From Gibbula magus (Eukaryota; Mollusca; Gastropoda; Trochida; Trochidae), in assembly GCA_936450465.1 (NCBI GenBank), contig OW388303.1:7069193-7133192 (forward strand): a stretch of DNA of 64,000 nucleotides, in the 5' to 3' direction. The position numbers and the translations under genes were made by a program. This document shows positions 33,600 through 44,357 of this stretch, piece by piece (within the stretch, counting starts at the first letter, position 1; every line of letters begins with the position of its first letter). The notes below the pieces were generated by a model, which worked only from the letters and a program-made list of their open reading frames with translations, was not told the origin of the DNA and searched no databases.

Positions 33600-34215
33600 T
33601 CATAGTGTCAGGAATATCGCTTGTTAGGATTTTGTCATGAACTATGTGCTATTAATCAGCGATAATTTGAAATGGTCTAAACCACATCAACATGATTTAC
33701 AATAAAGCAAGCTCAACTCTTGGATTTCTACGAAGAAATATCAAGAATGCCAATAAACATTTGAAATCAACAGCCTACAACTCTTTAATCAAATCAACTT
33801 TATCATATGCATCCATTGTATGGGACTCTTACCAGGTGAAGGATATTGACCGTCTTGAACGGGTTCAACGGAGGGCAGCTAGATTTGTGTGTAAGGACTA
33901 CGCCAGGAAGAGCAGTGTCACCTCAATGCTCCAAAACCTGAATTCGATCTCCCTAAAAGACCTTAGAAGGGAACAAAGCTTACTATTCTTCTATACAATC
34001 ATGAACAATCTAGTCGCAGTACCAACAGGAACATAATCGAGCATAATACAAGATCACTCAGAACATCTCATACTAAATCACTCAGAAGAATTACTTCCAA
34101 TACAGAAGCTTACAAGAACTCTTACTTCCCAAAGACAATAATAGAATGGAACGCTCTTTCAGAGGATATGGTGAACTGTAACTCTGTTGACTGCTTTAGC
34201 CAGCGCATGCGCACA
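33600..34215 (+). pseudogene. CR1/jockey-like LINE, C-terminal part of reverse transcriptase
   Basis: The translation LISDNLKWSK is followed, after a one-base insertion in CCACATCAAC near 33685, by HINMIYNKASSTLGFLRRNI. Then come SYASIVWDSYQ, DRLERVQRRAARFV and LKDLRREQSLLFFYTI. After another frame change it continues with NSYFPKTIIEWNALSEDMV. This is the conserved tail of many CR1/jockey-type reverse transcriptases (thumb: NKA..LGFLRRN, YAS.VW, LE.VQRRAARFV, FFP.TI.EWN). The catalytic palm is missing, so the copy is 5'-truncated and frameshifted. Confidence 0.8.
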
Positions 34216-35187
34216 CACCAACCCCCTGGCAAGATATGCTCATTAGTGAGTAGGCCAGCAGAAATATACAGATACAGATGCGCGGTGTGCACTGTTTCGT
34301 ATTTATGCGCCGAAGAATTATATCATCGCCTCAAGATTGATTATGTAATTATAATAATATTCGTATTATTATCATGTATTTCCAAATCAGGGTTTCATTG
34401 GAAATGAGAGTTTATATCTATGTCAAACTGCCTCCGAGATTAGTATGTTAATATATTTTATTATCATGTTTATGTTGTAATGGAGACCAGCATTACGGCC
34501 GCATTGAGGTCGTATGGAACCCGCACGGCTGCCTCAGTGACCCGCATCATTAAATAATATATTCTACTATGTAAAGTTAACTTCTTTCGATGTTCGAATG
34601 TTCTTAAATGATAAATGATGAAATATCCACGTTGAATGGTTCCTGGAAGATTGTTTTATGTGTTGCTTTTCAGATAAATTGCATTGTGAAAGTAGATCCC
34701 TTCTCAATTTCTTGACGTTGAGACCCGCTAGCGGCTTCTTGCTGATTGGTTGATGTCGGTCATGTGACCACTTTTGACGTCGAAATAAGCATGCGGCCGT
34801 CAAACGTCACGATTCGTTTTTGGCTTGCCATTTGTAAGGAACGTTAGGGAGATAACTCTTTCGGCCATAACTTTAGAAATATCATAAAAACTGTTAACTT
34901 ACAGTTGCTTATAACTTGATTGGTATTTTGGAACTGAACTAAATTAATAACTTTAAGAAATATTATTCTGAATTTGATAAGAATAAAGAAATTTAACATA
35001 ATTAAAGTAAGAATTAATTATTTATGATTAATTCACTACTTAGCCCGCGTTGAGACATATTATTCTGGTGAAACTGAATTGAGCCCAAATTAGCTTAGTT
35101 TGAGAAGGGATTTACTTATTCCGAAACACTTGTACAAACACTTCTTATTTGTGCCTTAGGAATAAAGGGTGTTATTATAAAAAATCC
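34216..35187. other. Intergenic stretch, nothing recognised
   Basis: It contains a GC-richer patch near 34490-34545 and 34700-34800, and a 78-codon minus-strand frame without recognisable features. Confidence 0.4.
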
Positions 35188-35303
35188 AAAGTTGTGTTTT
35201 ATATGAAAGTTGATAGGCTAATTACAAAGTTGTGTTTATATGAAAGTTGATAGGCTAATTACAAAGTTGTGTTTTATATGAAAGTTGATAGGCTAATTAC
35301 AAA
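35188..35303. repeat. About 45-bp tandem repeat, 2.5-3 copies
   Basis: The unit AAAGTTGTGTTTTATATGAA continues with AGTTGATAGGCTAATTAC and occurs three times with only a T-run difference, so the duplication is recent. Confidence 0.9.
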
Positions 35304-35900
35304 AGTGGGCTAGGGCTGCTACAATATTGAATTTGATGTTCTTGTCATTCAGTTGAGTTTAGCATAAATATAGGCCTATATGTTATATGCCTATATATTT
35401 TAAAATATCACAGACCAAGTGATTATTCAGGGCGGGAAATTATCCAAGAATTGTCGGTAAATGAATTAAAAATCAGTGTATGTCGAAGATGAAAAAGCTA
35501 TTTCTTAATGACACCAAACAGTATCAGGTGTTAAAGCATAGACTTTTATAGCTCAAAATAGCCATAAAATGTTATATTAATCATTTTTCTGGCGATAAAG
35601 ATCCACACTTCAGTAACATCTTATCTATTTTGCACATTTAGGCAAACTATGAAGTAAAAGAAAACAAAAAAGGAAAAATCAATATGAGTACGGGATATCA
35701 CGATCTTTAATTCATACAAAAACGATTAACTTCTAACTAATCATTTTTTTTATATACTTCTTTTCCTTTTCAATATTTTCAGCCAATCACAACAATTTTA
35801 GAAATGATAAATTTCTTTAAAATTGTTCCTAACGAAATAGTCACAAGCTTCTCTTTTAACTACGGGATAATGAAATTTAATCAACATGTTTGTAGTAAAT
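35304..35900. other. Region upstream of the decayed secreted-protein paralogue
   Basis: AT-rich, with no gene or shared repeat noticed. It would hold the promoter of the downstream paralogue if that is transcribed. Confidence 0.4.
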
Positions 35901-35965
35901 AAGGAGATAGTTTACCTCCAATCTTATTTTAGTTGAGTTTTGCTCTGTGTCAGCTTCTGAAAATA
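35901..35965 (+). repeat. Duplicated 5' leader and exon-1 start of the paralogue
   Basis: GGAGATAGTTTACCTCCAAT, then TTTAGTTGAGTTTTGCTCTGTG, matches the leader immediately upstream of the paralogue's exon 1 (36045-36100) and that of the intact gene at 26.1 kb on the other strand. The position of the start ATG reads GAG here. It is a partial tandem copy of about 65 bp. Confidence 0.6.
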
Positions 35966-36004
35966 TTCCCCATATTCCCCAGCCTTCTTACTCCCTTTTG
36001 GATC

Positions 36005-36355
36005 ATGAATTTTGACAAGTGTGGATTGGTCATTCGTTTACAAGGTGATAGTTCACCTCCAATCTTCTTTCAGTCGATTTGTGTTCTGTGTCTGTTTCTG
36101 ACCACTGCTACAGAAACTTTTGAAGAAAACGTTCTGACACCAAGTGGTGTCTTTATGTGCAAGTCTCACTGCAGACTTCTTGTAGGCCATTACCAACACG
36201 TCTTCAACCCTGAGGATCTGACCTGCACATGCAGGTTTCCACTAACATACACTTCATTCACAGCTAAGGTGAGTGAGTAAGTAAGTAAGCGAGTCAATAC
36301 GCGAGTGAGTAATTGAGTGCGGAAATGAATAAGTGAGTTAGTGAATGAGTTACTG

Positions 36356-36409
<54 letters not shown>

Positions 36410-37750
36410 CGAGTGAGTGTGTGTGAGCAAGTGAGTGAGTAGATAAATGAGTGAGTAGGAGAGTAAGTGGGAACGTGTGTAAGTAAATTAGTGAGTAAGT
36501 AAATGGATAGGTGAGTAAGAAAGTTATCAAGTAAGCGAGTGCTTAAATGAATATGTGAGTGGGTGATTGAGTGAGTAAGTTAGTAAGTAAAAGAGTAAGC
36601 GAGTAAGTGATTAAGTAAGTGAATGATAAGTGTTTGAGTAAGTGATTAAGCGAGTAAGTGAGTGAGTGATTAAGGGATTTAGTAAATGATTAAGTGAGTG
36701 CATACGTTAGTGAGTAAGTGAATAAGTAAGTAAATGAGTAAGTAAATGAGCAAGTAGTTACGCCAATGGGTAATTATATAAGTGAGTTAGTAAGTGAGTG
36801 AGAAAGTAAATGTGTTAGTGATTAAGTGAGTGAGTGAGTGAGCAAGTGAGTGAGTGACTGAGGTAGTAAGTTAGTGAGTGAGTGAGGGTCTTCAATCCCT
36901 CAAACAGGAGATATAATTTCGAAACCTAACAACAACATAACGTAGGCAAAATATCACTTAATCATGGAGACGTGACGTCATAAACAATGCTATGACGTCA
37001 CTCTTCGTCTATGACGTTGCGTTCTAAATGCGGCGAGGGCGGATCGCCAGCCTATGGTTGAAAGTTGATTTAAGCGTATTTTCCTTAATTTCACGACACT
37101 CGTGCCTTAATATCGGTATATCCCACGCTCTCGCTCGGGAAATACTCATATTCAGACACTCGTGTCGTAACATAGGATGACATAAACACACATATAATAT
37201 ATTCTTTGTGTGGTGAAGCTTATACATTTATTGTACATAGAAAAGCAAAAGAGGCTGTCAACATGTAATTCATATAAGAGATAAATTGCGAGAAACATTG
37301 ATTGAAAGGTTTACTTAAGGCTCACTCTGACCTGTATAATCCATCTCAGGAGGGTCTCAAAGGATGCCAAAAGGGAGCGAAGATATTTCTATCTCGGAAA
37401 GGAAAACACATGTGTTCAAACAGTAAGTTATTTCTTAAAAAGTATTAAGAGTATTTTAAACTTTGTTAATGTTGTATATAATTTATTTGTGTGGGGTGGC
37501 TGTTAAAAGTATAGAATCTAAAAAACAATGTAAGTACTGCTTGCAACATTTTCCATAGAAAAACCACGACACGGATAATGTAATATCGATTTCATGTTTC
37601 CTTTCAAATTATAGCATATTAACAGTCGACCTAAAATGGAATTTATAGTGACTCATTGAGTGTTATTTCTTTACATACGTTAAATATTGACCCCACTAAT
37701 TCATCTGTCCATTCACAGTCAAACCAAAACTAGAAGATTCGTTCCCATGA
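36005..37750 (+). pseudogene. Decayed paralogue of the secreted cysteine-containing protein
   Basis: Exons at 36005-36268, 37350-37422 and 37719-37750 match the minus-strand gene at 22.6-26.1 kb in sequence, order and phase. Exon 1 has VLTPSGVFMCKSHCR, HVFNPEDLTCTC and AAG|GTGAGT. Exon 2 has GCQKGAKIFLSRKGKHMCSN. Three lesions are seen. The codon matching the intact gene's start is ATT, so the only in-frame ATG (36005) lies 60-odd bases upstream and spoils the signal peptide. The exon-2 acceptor has moved four codons into the exon. Exon 3 stops after about ten codons (KPKLEDSFP then TGA), whereas the intact exon has 160. It may still make a short transcript. I judge it a pseudogene, though a new 122-residue product is formally possible. 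Confidence 0.65.
36269..36890 (+). repeat. (GAGT/AAGT)n tetranucleotide array with internal (GT)n
   Basis: About 620 bp of GTGA, GTAA, GAGT and AAGT repeats start exactly at the splice donor of exon 1 of the paralogue (GTGAGTGAGTAAGTAAG). A pure (GT)n run lies at about 36358-36407. Confidence 0.93.
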
Positions 37751-38393
37751 ACAACTTCGCCTTCTCACCAAGTCGTCGTCATGGACCTTCTATAGCGAAC
37801 AACTGTTTCTGAGAACCAAAACAGCGTCATTTTATATAATCTATATCTTCAATTGATAAATGGGCCCTCTGCAAATCACACAATGCTTACAGCAATGTTG
37901 GAAGTTTGTAAGGTCCTGATTATAAAAAAAACATGCTAGCAGGTGCCCCTTCTTTTGCTGTTTTCGAGGGTGAATGTCTCCCCTGACAACCACCGAACCG
38001 ACCAAAGAGCCAAGACGCCATGCTGACTATGTGTTACATTTGAATAGAAGGAAGAAAGTTATTAACAAATGGGTAAAAGGGGTTGGAGAGGTTATGATGT
38101 GCTCTATACCTTGATGCATCAAATTATTATCTTTAAAATAGTTAAAATACCTGGGATGCAACAATCGGGGACTGATGCTATTTTATTACATTTTCTGAAT
38201 TGTTTACATTTGGTTTACAAATAAAGTGGCCGTTGAACGTTTTTGCTGATTCCTCAAGGTTGTGGTTTCTTTGTAATTATGTCTGCCTGTCTGTCTAATT
38301 GCGTTTGTACAATGTTTGAGGAGAAACGTCATTTGAAGGAAGTTTGTAACCCCCACTCCTTCACTCCTCGCATTTAACTCAACGAATGGGATG
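37751..38393. other. Region downstream of the paralogue, nothing recognised
   Basis: No similarity to the rest of the intact gene's exon 3 was found here, and no open frame or repeat stands out. Confidence 0.4.
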
Positions 38394-38475
38394 TACAGAA
38401 CAGAACAGAACAGAATTTTATTTTGTATATGGGCCTCATGGCCTAAAGTACAATAAAGTTACATAAATACAATTG
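38394..38475 (-). repeat. LINE-type 3' tail with (ACAGA)n
   Basis: An (ACAGA)n run (38397-38415) is followed by ATTTTGTATATGGGCCTCATGG and CCTAAAGTACAATAAAG. Read on the minus strand, this is a GGCCATGAGGCC hairpin near a pentanucleotide tail, the same plan as 63495-63580. It is probably the tail of a non-LTR retroelement inserted in minus orientation. Confidence 0.5.
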
Positions 38476-38811
38476 AGTATCATGTAGGGATGTAGTAATT
38501 TGTAGCGTCCCTTCATATGTACATACCAAACGATCATTATTTTATCATATTTCAGGATAAACTATCTAATAAAAGTTCAATCATTCAAAATTAAACATGT
38601 TTGCTTCTAACATTAATCTTAATCTTAACTTAGTAAGTTATTAGCAAATGACAGTAATGGGCTCATTTTTCATATACTCTTTCATGTAACAACTCAGTTG
38701 GAAATGATGTGTCAATAAATAGTTAAAACGCAACGGAAAATAGTTCTATTGTCTACATTTTCAAAGTCAGTATCACATAAAAGTTTCAACAAGAGTCATC
38801 AGAAGATGACA
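38476..38811. other. Spacer before element F2
   Basis: AT-rich and non-coding. It may still belong to the LINE insertion whose tail lies just left of it. Confidence 0.35.
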
Positions 38812-39532
38812 TATCCCACCGGTCCCACATAATTTGTAAAACACATCTTTGACAGATATATAATTGTATATCTACTACTTCAGTTAGTGGGTAATACATA
38901 TGCTGAGTTCAGATATGATAAAGGGTTTTGGAGTTCTGCTCCTGAGCAGACCTATTTCTGAACAAAGTCCAAATCAAACACATTTCTTTGAAAACGGTAA
39001 AAAAAAACATTTCAGAAATCAGAAAATATCAAAAGGCACCACTTCAGTTACTGGGTAATACACATGCAAAGTTTCAGGAAGATATGACGAAGAGTTTTGG
39101 ATCTGTGCTCCGGAAATGAACCTGTTTCTGAACAAAATCCAAATTCAACACGTTTCTATGGAAACAGAAACAAATTAAATTTTCAGAAATCTCAAAATAT
39201 CAAAAGGCACCACTTCAGTAGGTGGGTCATACACATGGGAAGTTTCAGAAAGATATCATGAACGGGTTTTGAGATCTGCTGCGGCAACAAACCTGACCCT
39301 GCATTTTCGACACGTTTCGATGGAAAAGAAAATTTTTTTTTTTTTTTAAAATCTGAAAATATCAAAAGGCACCACTCCAGTAAATGTGTAATACATATGT
39401 GAAATTTCAGAAAGATATGATAAATGGTTTTCGAGTTCTGCTCCGGAAACGAAATGATTACGGACGGACGGACGGACGGACGGACACTCAGGGTGACGAC
39501 TATTTCCCACGATATTACATACCGGTGGGATA
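38812..39532. mobile_element. F2 non-autonomous element, 721 bp
   Basis: The ends are TATCCCACCGGT and ACCGGTGGGATA, so the inverted repeat is TCCCACCGGT inside a TA/TA target pair. This fits a Tc1/mariner-type target, though the family is not proven. The body holds four diverged units of about 160 bp (near 38876, 39033, 39197 and 39359) that share AAAAGGCACCACTTCAGTA and a GTTCTGCTCCGGAAACGAA-like end. A (GGAC)n run at 39462-39486 lies just inside the right end. No transposase frame is present. Confidence 0.7.
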
Positions 39533-39544
39533 AAAAATATTTAA

Positions 39545-39572
39545 AAATAGAGCCATTGGCTCTGTAGTTCAT
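39545..39572 (-). mobile_element. F1 right-end fragment
   Basis: TAGAGCCATTGGCTCTGTAG followed by TTCATC is the reverse complement of the F1 right end (GATGAGCTACAGAGCCCATG...). No F1 body follows on the right, so only the terminus remains. Confidence 0.55.
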
Positions 39573-40035
39573 CGATTCTTAAATTATACACTATAAATGA
39601 TTTGAATTAACATTTTAAAGAAGTATTTATCAGAGGGTTACCAAATTTACAGTCCAAATTGTCTGTACTCAACATTTCAAGAACATTCCTAATTCTAAGA
39701 AGAAACAACACCATACTATTAAGAAAACATGTTTGCACTGTGCTGATATCATATTATGAACAGAGATAAGTGCCCTGCTTGGGGTAAAACAATCCAATCA
39801 CGGAAGGAAAATGTACATGCAGTCGAACCTGATGTTGACCGTAGTGACTCTGATGTTGGATATATCAGCACTATCACTACATGTTACCAATTATAGCTCA
39901 TCACAAGGTAAAGGTTCAGAGATCTACAGGTGTGCCACGATAGTGGTAGAAGAAAAGCTGAAACTGTTTACTCTTTGAACTTAGTGTCTCAGAAAAGGTT
40001 GATTACAAGCCTTTGAAAGTTTACTTGGAGTGGAG
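39573..40035. other. Spacer, nothing recognised
   Basis: No open frame or repeat. It may contain untranslatable parts of the adjoining Ty3/gypsy remnant. Confidence 0.35.
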
Positions 40036-40630
40036 TGAATTGCATCGTGACATAATAACATTAGCATCTATGGAAAGGGTACAACCATACACAACATTCT
40101 AGCTGATCACCACATGAACCTGGATGGACTGTAAAGAATCGGGGATCAAACTCAAGAAAGTGAAACTGAAGTTGTTCAGACTCTCATCTTCAAGACTGAA
40201 GCCTGACCCAGGCTGTCACTGATATGGAACCTTCTCAGTGTGTAGATCGATGATGTGGAAAGAATTGCAGGTAGCAAAGTTATTACTTGGACTATAAGAT
40301 GTGATGAGCCCACTACAGAAACTGACGGATTCAGATGTTCCATGGACTTGGACAGACACACGTCAAGCGGAATGAGGAAGTGAAACATGTTACTACGCAA
40401 ACACCTGTTCTTGCATACGGCAACCACAAGAAAGACATGGTTCTGCAGACAGATGTACGCTTAACGGGGCTTTGAGCAGCATTGCTTCAAGAAGGGAAAC
40501 CTGTAGCTTATTTGAGTTGCTTTTGCGGCTTCAGACGTATACATCGGAAATAAACCACAGGAGGGGAAGGTACACTACCCAGAGCATTAAACTCACGAAC
40601 CAACTAGAAAATGTGCTTGTGATGCACTGA
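40036..40630 (+). pseudogene. Ty3/gypsy retrotransposon remnant (RT end and RNase H)
   Basis: Plus-strand frames give GIKLKKVKLKLFR, as at the end of the reverse transcriptase, QKLTDSDVPWTWT, and then VKHVTTQTPVLAYGNHKKDM. These are followed by VLQTDVRLTGL, a stop, and AALLQEGKPVAYLS, which is the start of the RNase H domain (LQTDAS..GLGA.LLQ.GKPVAY). Frames change and stops occur, so the copy is inactive. No LTRs were found. Confidence 0.65.
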
Positions 40631-41135
40631 GATGTCCCCCGCTCCAACTTTTAATCCAACCTAATCATCTTACCCTTATTTTCCACTTACGCCAGAGACA
40701 ATCCAAAAAGTACGGTCCAAAAAGGTTAATATATTAGAATAAATGAACTTGCTTCCATGTAGCCACTTAGTTCAAATTGTGAAACTTTTCGGGCCAGAAA
40801 CAACGATGCCACACCATATCCCTGAGAGACTCTGTCCCTGTTGCCTGCGACGTTTTCACATTCCACAATCAAAACTATATAATCAGTGTACACTACTACA
40901 GCAAAGTCTAGGAGATCGATCGCCTCAACAACCTCAAGCATCGATACATTGAAGGAAATCTTGTTCATGACTGGGGCAATTTGATCGGTAAATCTTAGAC
41001 AGTGAACCACGGTTCTGTTTTGCAGTTTTCAGTGTGAATTCGAACTTTGAAAACCAGAAAAACAGCGCTTACCATAGTAAAGATACCGGGACAGATCAAC
41101 CTGCTGTGAAAATAGCAAAACGACTCCTTCCTTAA
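40631..41135. other. Probable continuation of the retroelement relic
   Basis: No domain could be read. Frames of 69 and 94 codons overlap on opposite strands and are not credible genes. Confidence 0.3.
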
Positions 41136-41466
41136 AGGGGCAGTAGCACGTTTTTTGCAAATTTTCTTTTTGCAAATTTCCCATTTATATAATGATAGTT
41201 TATGTCATTTATATTTACTTTAGAGGGTAAAACATCTTATTACACAAACCAATTATCCGTAGTGGTAATAACGGCGTTAAAGCCAAAATTGCATGGCGGC
41301 CATTTTATTATTTAGAATGACAACAATGATTCCCATGGCTTTACGGAACCATCTACGCTCATTTTAAACTTGATTTTTGAGAGAAGGTAGTTTTACTATG
41401 GGTGACATTATTTTTCAAATACATTTCGTCGACTTATTTCAGCGAAAAAAACGTGCTATTGCCCCT
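41136..41466. mobile_element. piggyBac-like MITE, 331 bp, TTAA target duplication
   Basis: AGGGGCAGTAGCACGTTTTT at the left is mirrored by AAAACGTGCTATTGCCCCT at the right. TTAA flanks both ends (41132-41135 and 41467-41470). TTAA duplication is the hallmark of piggyBac-type insertion. It is non-coding, with an AT-rich interior. Confidence 0.75.
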
Positions 41467-41470
41467 TTAA

Positions 41471-41899
41471 GCTAGTGAAAGTGGAGGAGATATGTGGCGA
41501 CTCTCAGTCTGTGGTTCCCGAAACACACCAGCACACAGTGTACGAACAAGACCGGTACAATGACTGATGCACAGAAGATGGAAGACGCTTCTGTCAACAC
41601 ACGTTAAAACATAGAGTGGTTACATCTGATAGATATACACAAAGAACTTAATCAAGCACCACCTCATATTTTCAAATTTTCAAAGTTAATCGAAGAAATG
41701 CTGTTATTTTATGAAAGTGCATCATCTTAGCAAACAAAAAGACAACACTGAATACAATGTGTAACATGTATCTCATTATATTGCCAGATGAACATGAACA
41801 GTGGTCTTACTTGAAAACTCACTCCTGTACAACTATTGCTCTGTGAACTTCAAAAACGGTGAACATGTTTGTTAAGCAGTTGAAAAATGTTCTTTGTTA
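41471..41899. other. Spacer between the MITE and the Tc1-like element
   Basis: No frame or domain is visible. The sequence resumes what was interrupted by the MITE and may be retroelement or Tc1 flank. Confidence 0.35.
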
Positions 41900-42930
41900 T
41901 CAATAACGGGTGTATCCGCCACGTGCCCGGATGACTGCTTCAACCCTCCTCCTCATGTTTGTAATGAGTCTCCTGATTCGCCGCAGAGGTAACTGCTGCC
42001 ACTCACGATGTATAGCAACTTTTAAACCGACTAAATCGTGTACAGGTGGGTCCATGGCTTGCACTCGGCGTCCAATCATATCCCAAATGGGTTCCACTGG
42101 TTTGATATCCGGGCTCATGACAGGCCATGGAAGTTTGGATACTGCATTGTTCTGTAGAAAATCAATCACGAGTCGAGTGGTGAGGCCGATCCTTATCATC
42201 CATGAATACAGGACGAGTGGCCAATGGATGAATGTCAAAATGTGGCACAAGAACAGGCTGCAGAATTTCCCGGATGTAACGATCGCCATTGATATTACCT
42301 CTAACTATCACCAAATCGAGCCTACAATCATGAGAGATGCATCCCAAGACCATTACAGATCCACCACCGAATGGGACTGATGCTTGGATGTTCTTTGGTG
42401 CATATGCTGTGTTCTTAGTTCTCCAAACACGCTGGCGCCCGTTTGTGACGTGAAGCAAAAAACGACTCTCATCTGACCAATGAATCTTCCTCCAAGACGC
42501 AAGATTCCAGTGACGTCGGGTTACACACCATTCCAAACAAGCTCTTTTATGGAGATTAGTCAAATGTGGCCTCTTAATCAGTCAAATGTGGCCTCTTAAT
42601 CACTCTTCTTGCCTTTAGTCCTATTGACTTTAATCGATTTCGCTCTGTTCTGTTGCAAACACGTCGGTTGGGCAGCCATAACCGCTGCAACACACCACTT
42701 GTGGCAAACGGATGACGTCGAACAAGGCGTGCTTAGTCACGGTCCTCAACTCGAGAAGTTGTTCGTGGTTGACCTGATCTCGGGCGAGCCTTCACAACGT
42801 TGGTTTGGTGATATTTCTGGACAAGACGGCTTATCACAGTGTAATGAATGTCCAACTGTCGTCCAATAACTCTACAAGACATTCCGGTGGAATTCATTCC
42901 AATAATTTGCCATTGTCTCCTTCGAGCCAT
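41900..42930 (-). pseudogene. Tc1-like transposase, frameshifted
   Basis: On the minus strand ATG (42930) opens MARRRQWQIIGMNSTGMSCR, a helix-turn-helix, and the linker KARPRSGQPRTT follows. The catalytic region is NLASWRKIHWSDESRF (first Asp), FMDDKDRPH (second Asp) and SPDIKPVEPIWDMIGRR (Glu), a DD34E-type Tc1 arrangement. It ends RARGGYTRY and a stop. Lesions are a 22-bp tandem duplication at 42558-42601 and a one-base shift after DDKDRPHHST near 42170. MDDK in place of the usual MDDN is a further change. No terminal inverted repeats were found around it. It is dead. Confidence 0.85.
42558..42601 (-). repeat. 22-bp tandem duplication inside the Tc1-like transposase
   Basis: AGTCAAATGTGGCCTCTTAATC occurs twice head to tail (42558-42579 and 42580-42601). 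A 22-bp insertion shifts the frame just before the KRPHLTNLHKRACLEW part. Confidence 0.9.
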
Positions 42931-43291
42931 GTTAAGAGGTAATGACACAATCATTTGAAAATTTCCAAGATTTATACCGATTTCAAGAACGATTTAAAAC
43001 TGCAAATTCAGAAATTCGTTGGTGGTGTGCTTCACGTGCATGCTGGGGTGTGTTTGTGCGATTGACCTCACAAAATACCTGAACACTGTTGAGAGGAAAT
43101 GCAGTTCCATACCAATTACCATATTGTTAGATATTCGTTACTATGTATATTTGTATCACTGAAATTATTAGGTGGTACTTAATTAAGTCCTTACAAACCC
43201 ACTGACAGCACTATTGAATTCTGGACAGTATAAAGACATTAGAGGAAAACTTATTGCCTGAATAAAATAGTTCATGACACAAGACAAGTTT

Positions 43292-44357
43292 GGGGTCAAT
43301 TTCCTATTTCCGATCGTGCACAAAAACAACAAAATCATAGAGTAATCATTAGTTTAATGACAAATTGTATATGATCAGTATCTGGTATGTCCGCCGTTGG
43401 CATTCAAACATGCCTGAACTCTTCGTCTCACAGAAAACGTCAGTCGTCTGATGAAAGCAGGTGGTATCTGCCTCATTTCAGCCATCAGTGCAGCAATAAA
43501 TTGTTGCGGTTGGTGTCGACGTTGACGGATCCTTCGATCGATGTAATCCCAGAGGTGCTCGATGGGATTCATATCGAGTGAGCTGGCAGGCCAAGGCAAA
43601 ACCTGGACGTTGTTGACGTTGAGGTACTGTAACGTCACTCTGGCTACATGAGGACAAGATTTGTCCTGTTGGAAAAGAGCGTTTTGATGGCGTTGTAAGA
43701 ATGGGATGACCTCTTGCTGTAGGACCCTGTCAATGTACCTCTGCGCCGTCAGATTGCCGTCAATGACAATGAGGTCGGTGGTTGCGTTGCCGCGTATCCC
43801 ACCCCAGACCATGACGCTGCCTCCATCGAAATAGAGTTAACTCCCTGTACGCAACAGCGTGCCTCCCTCTTACCCCGTCTGCTACGCGCATCTGGAACAG
43901 ACACTCTCCGCCAGTTTTGGTTCTGCGAATGTCGAACATTTGAATACAGGGGCCTTATATACCCGTTACTAACTGATTTCACGTGCATTTCATGCGTGGT
44001 AAAAATTCTATTGCTATGTTTTGGTGACATGATCCTTCTGGTGAAAACCAAATGTTTAAGAACTTCACTATTTAGAAAGATTTAGAAACAAATCTAGTCC
44101 ATAAACATGTGCCAAAGCTTCCTAAAACAGTCGAAACGTTTTCTTCGAATCTTATGGTTGTGTTTAGAATAGAAAAATAACAAATATTTCGTCATTTTCA
44201 GACAAAATAACGAATAAATATTTTCAAAAACATAACTAATTTCCTTTTTTATGAATGTGCATTCATTATCAAAGAAGACAAAGTCAGTTTGGTTAATTTT
44301 CCAACCATTTTTACAATTTTCAATTTTTGAATGATCGGAAATAGGACAATTGACCCC
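43292..44357 (-). mobile_element. Second Tc1-like element with terminal inverted repeats
   Basis: The left end GGGGTCAATTTCCTATTTCC at 43292 is matched by the reverse complement at 44333-44357 with one indel. The roughly 1.07 kb between them contains a broken transposase on the minus strand. No clean TA duplication can be seen at the ends, so the true termini may extend a few bases further. Confidence 0.7.
43375..43960 (-). pseudogene. Tc1-like transposase, C-terminal two-thirds, frameshifted
   Basis: An open run from 43812 reads MVWGGIRGNATTDLIVIDGN, then LFQQDKSCPHVARVTLQYL (second Asp) and SSLDMNPIEHLWDYIDRR (Glu), ending NANGGHTRY. Upstream, RRGKREARCCVQGVNSIS is in another frame. The N-terminal DNA-binding domain and the first catalytic Asp were not found. 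Its end motif (GG[YH]TRY) is shared with the transposase at 41.9-42.9 kb, so the two are relatives but not the same element. Confidence 0.8.
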
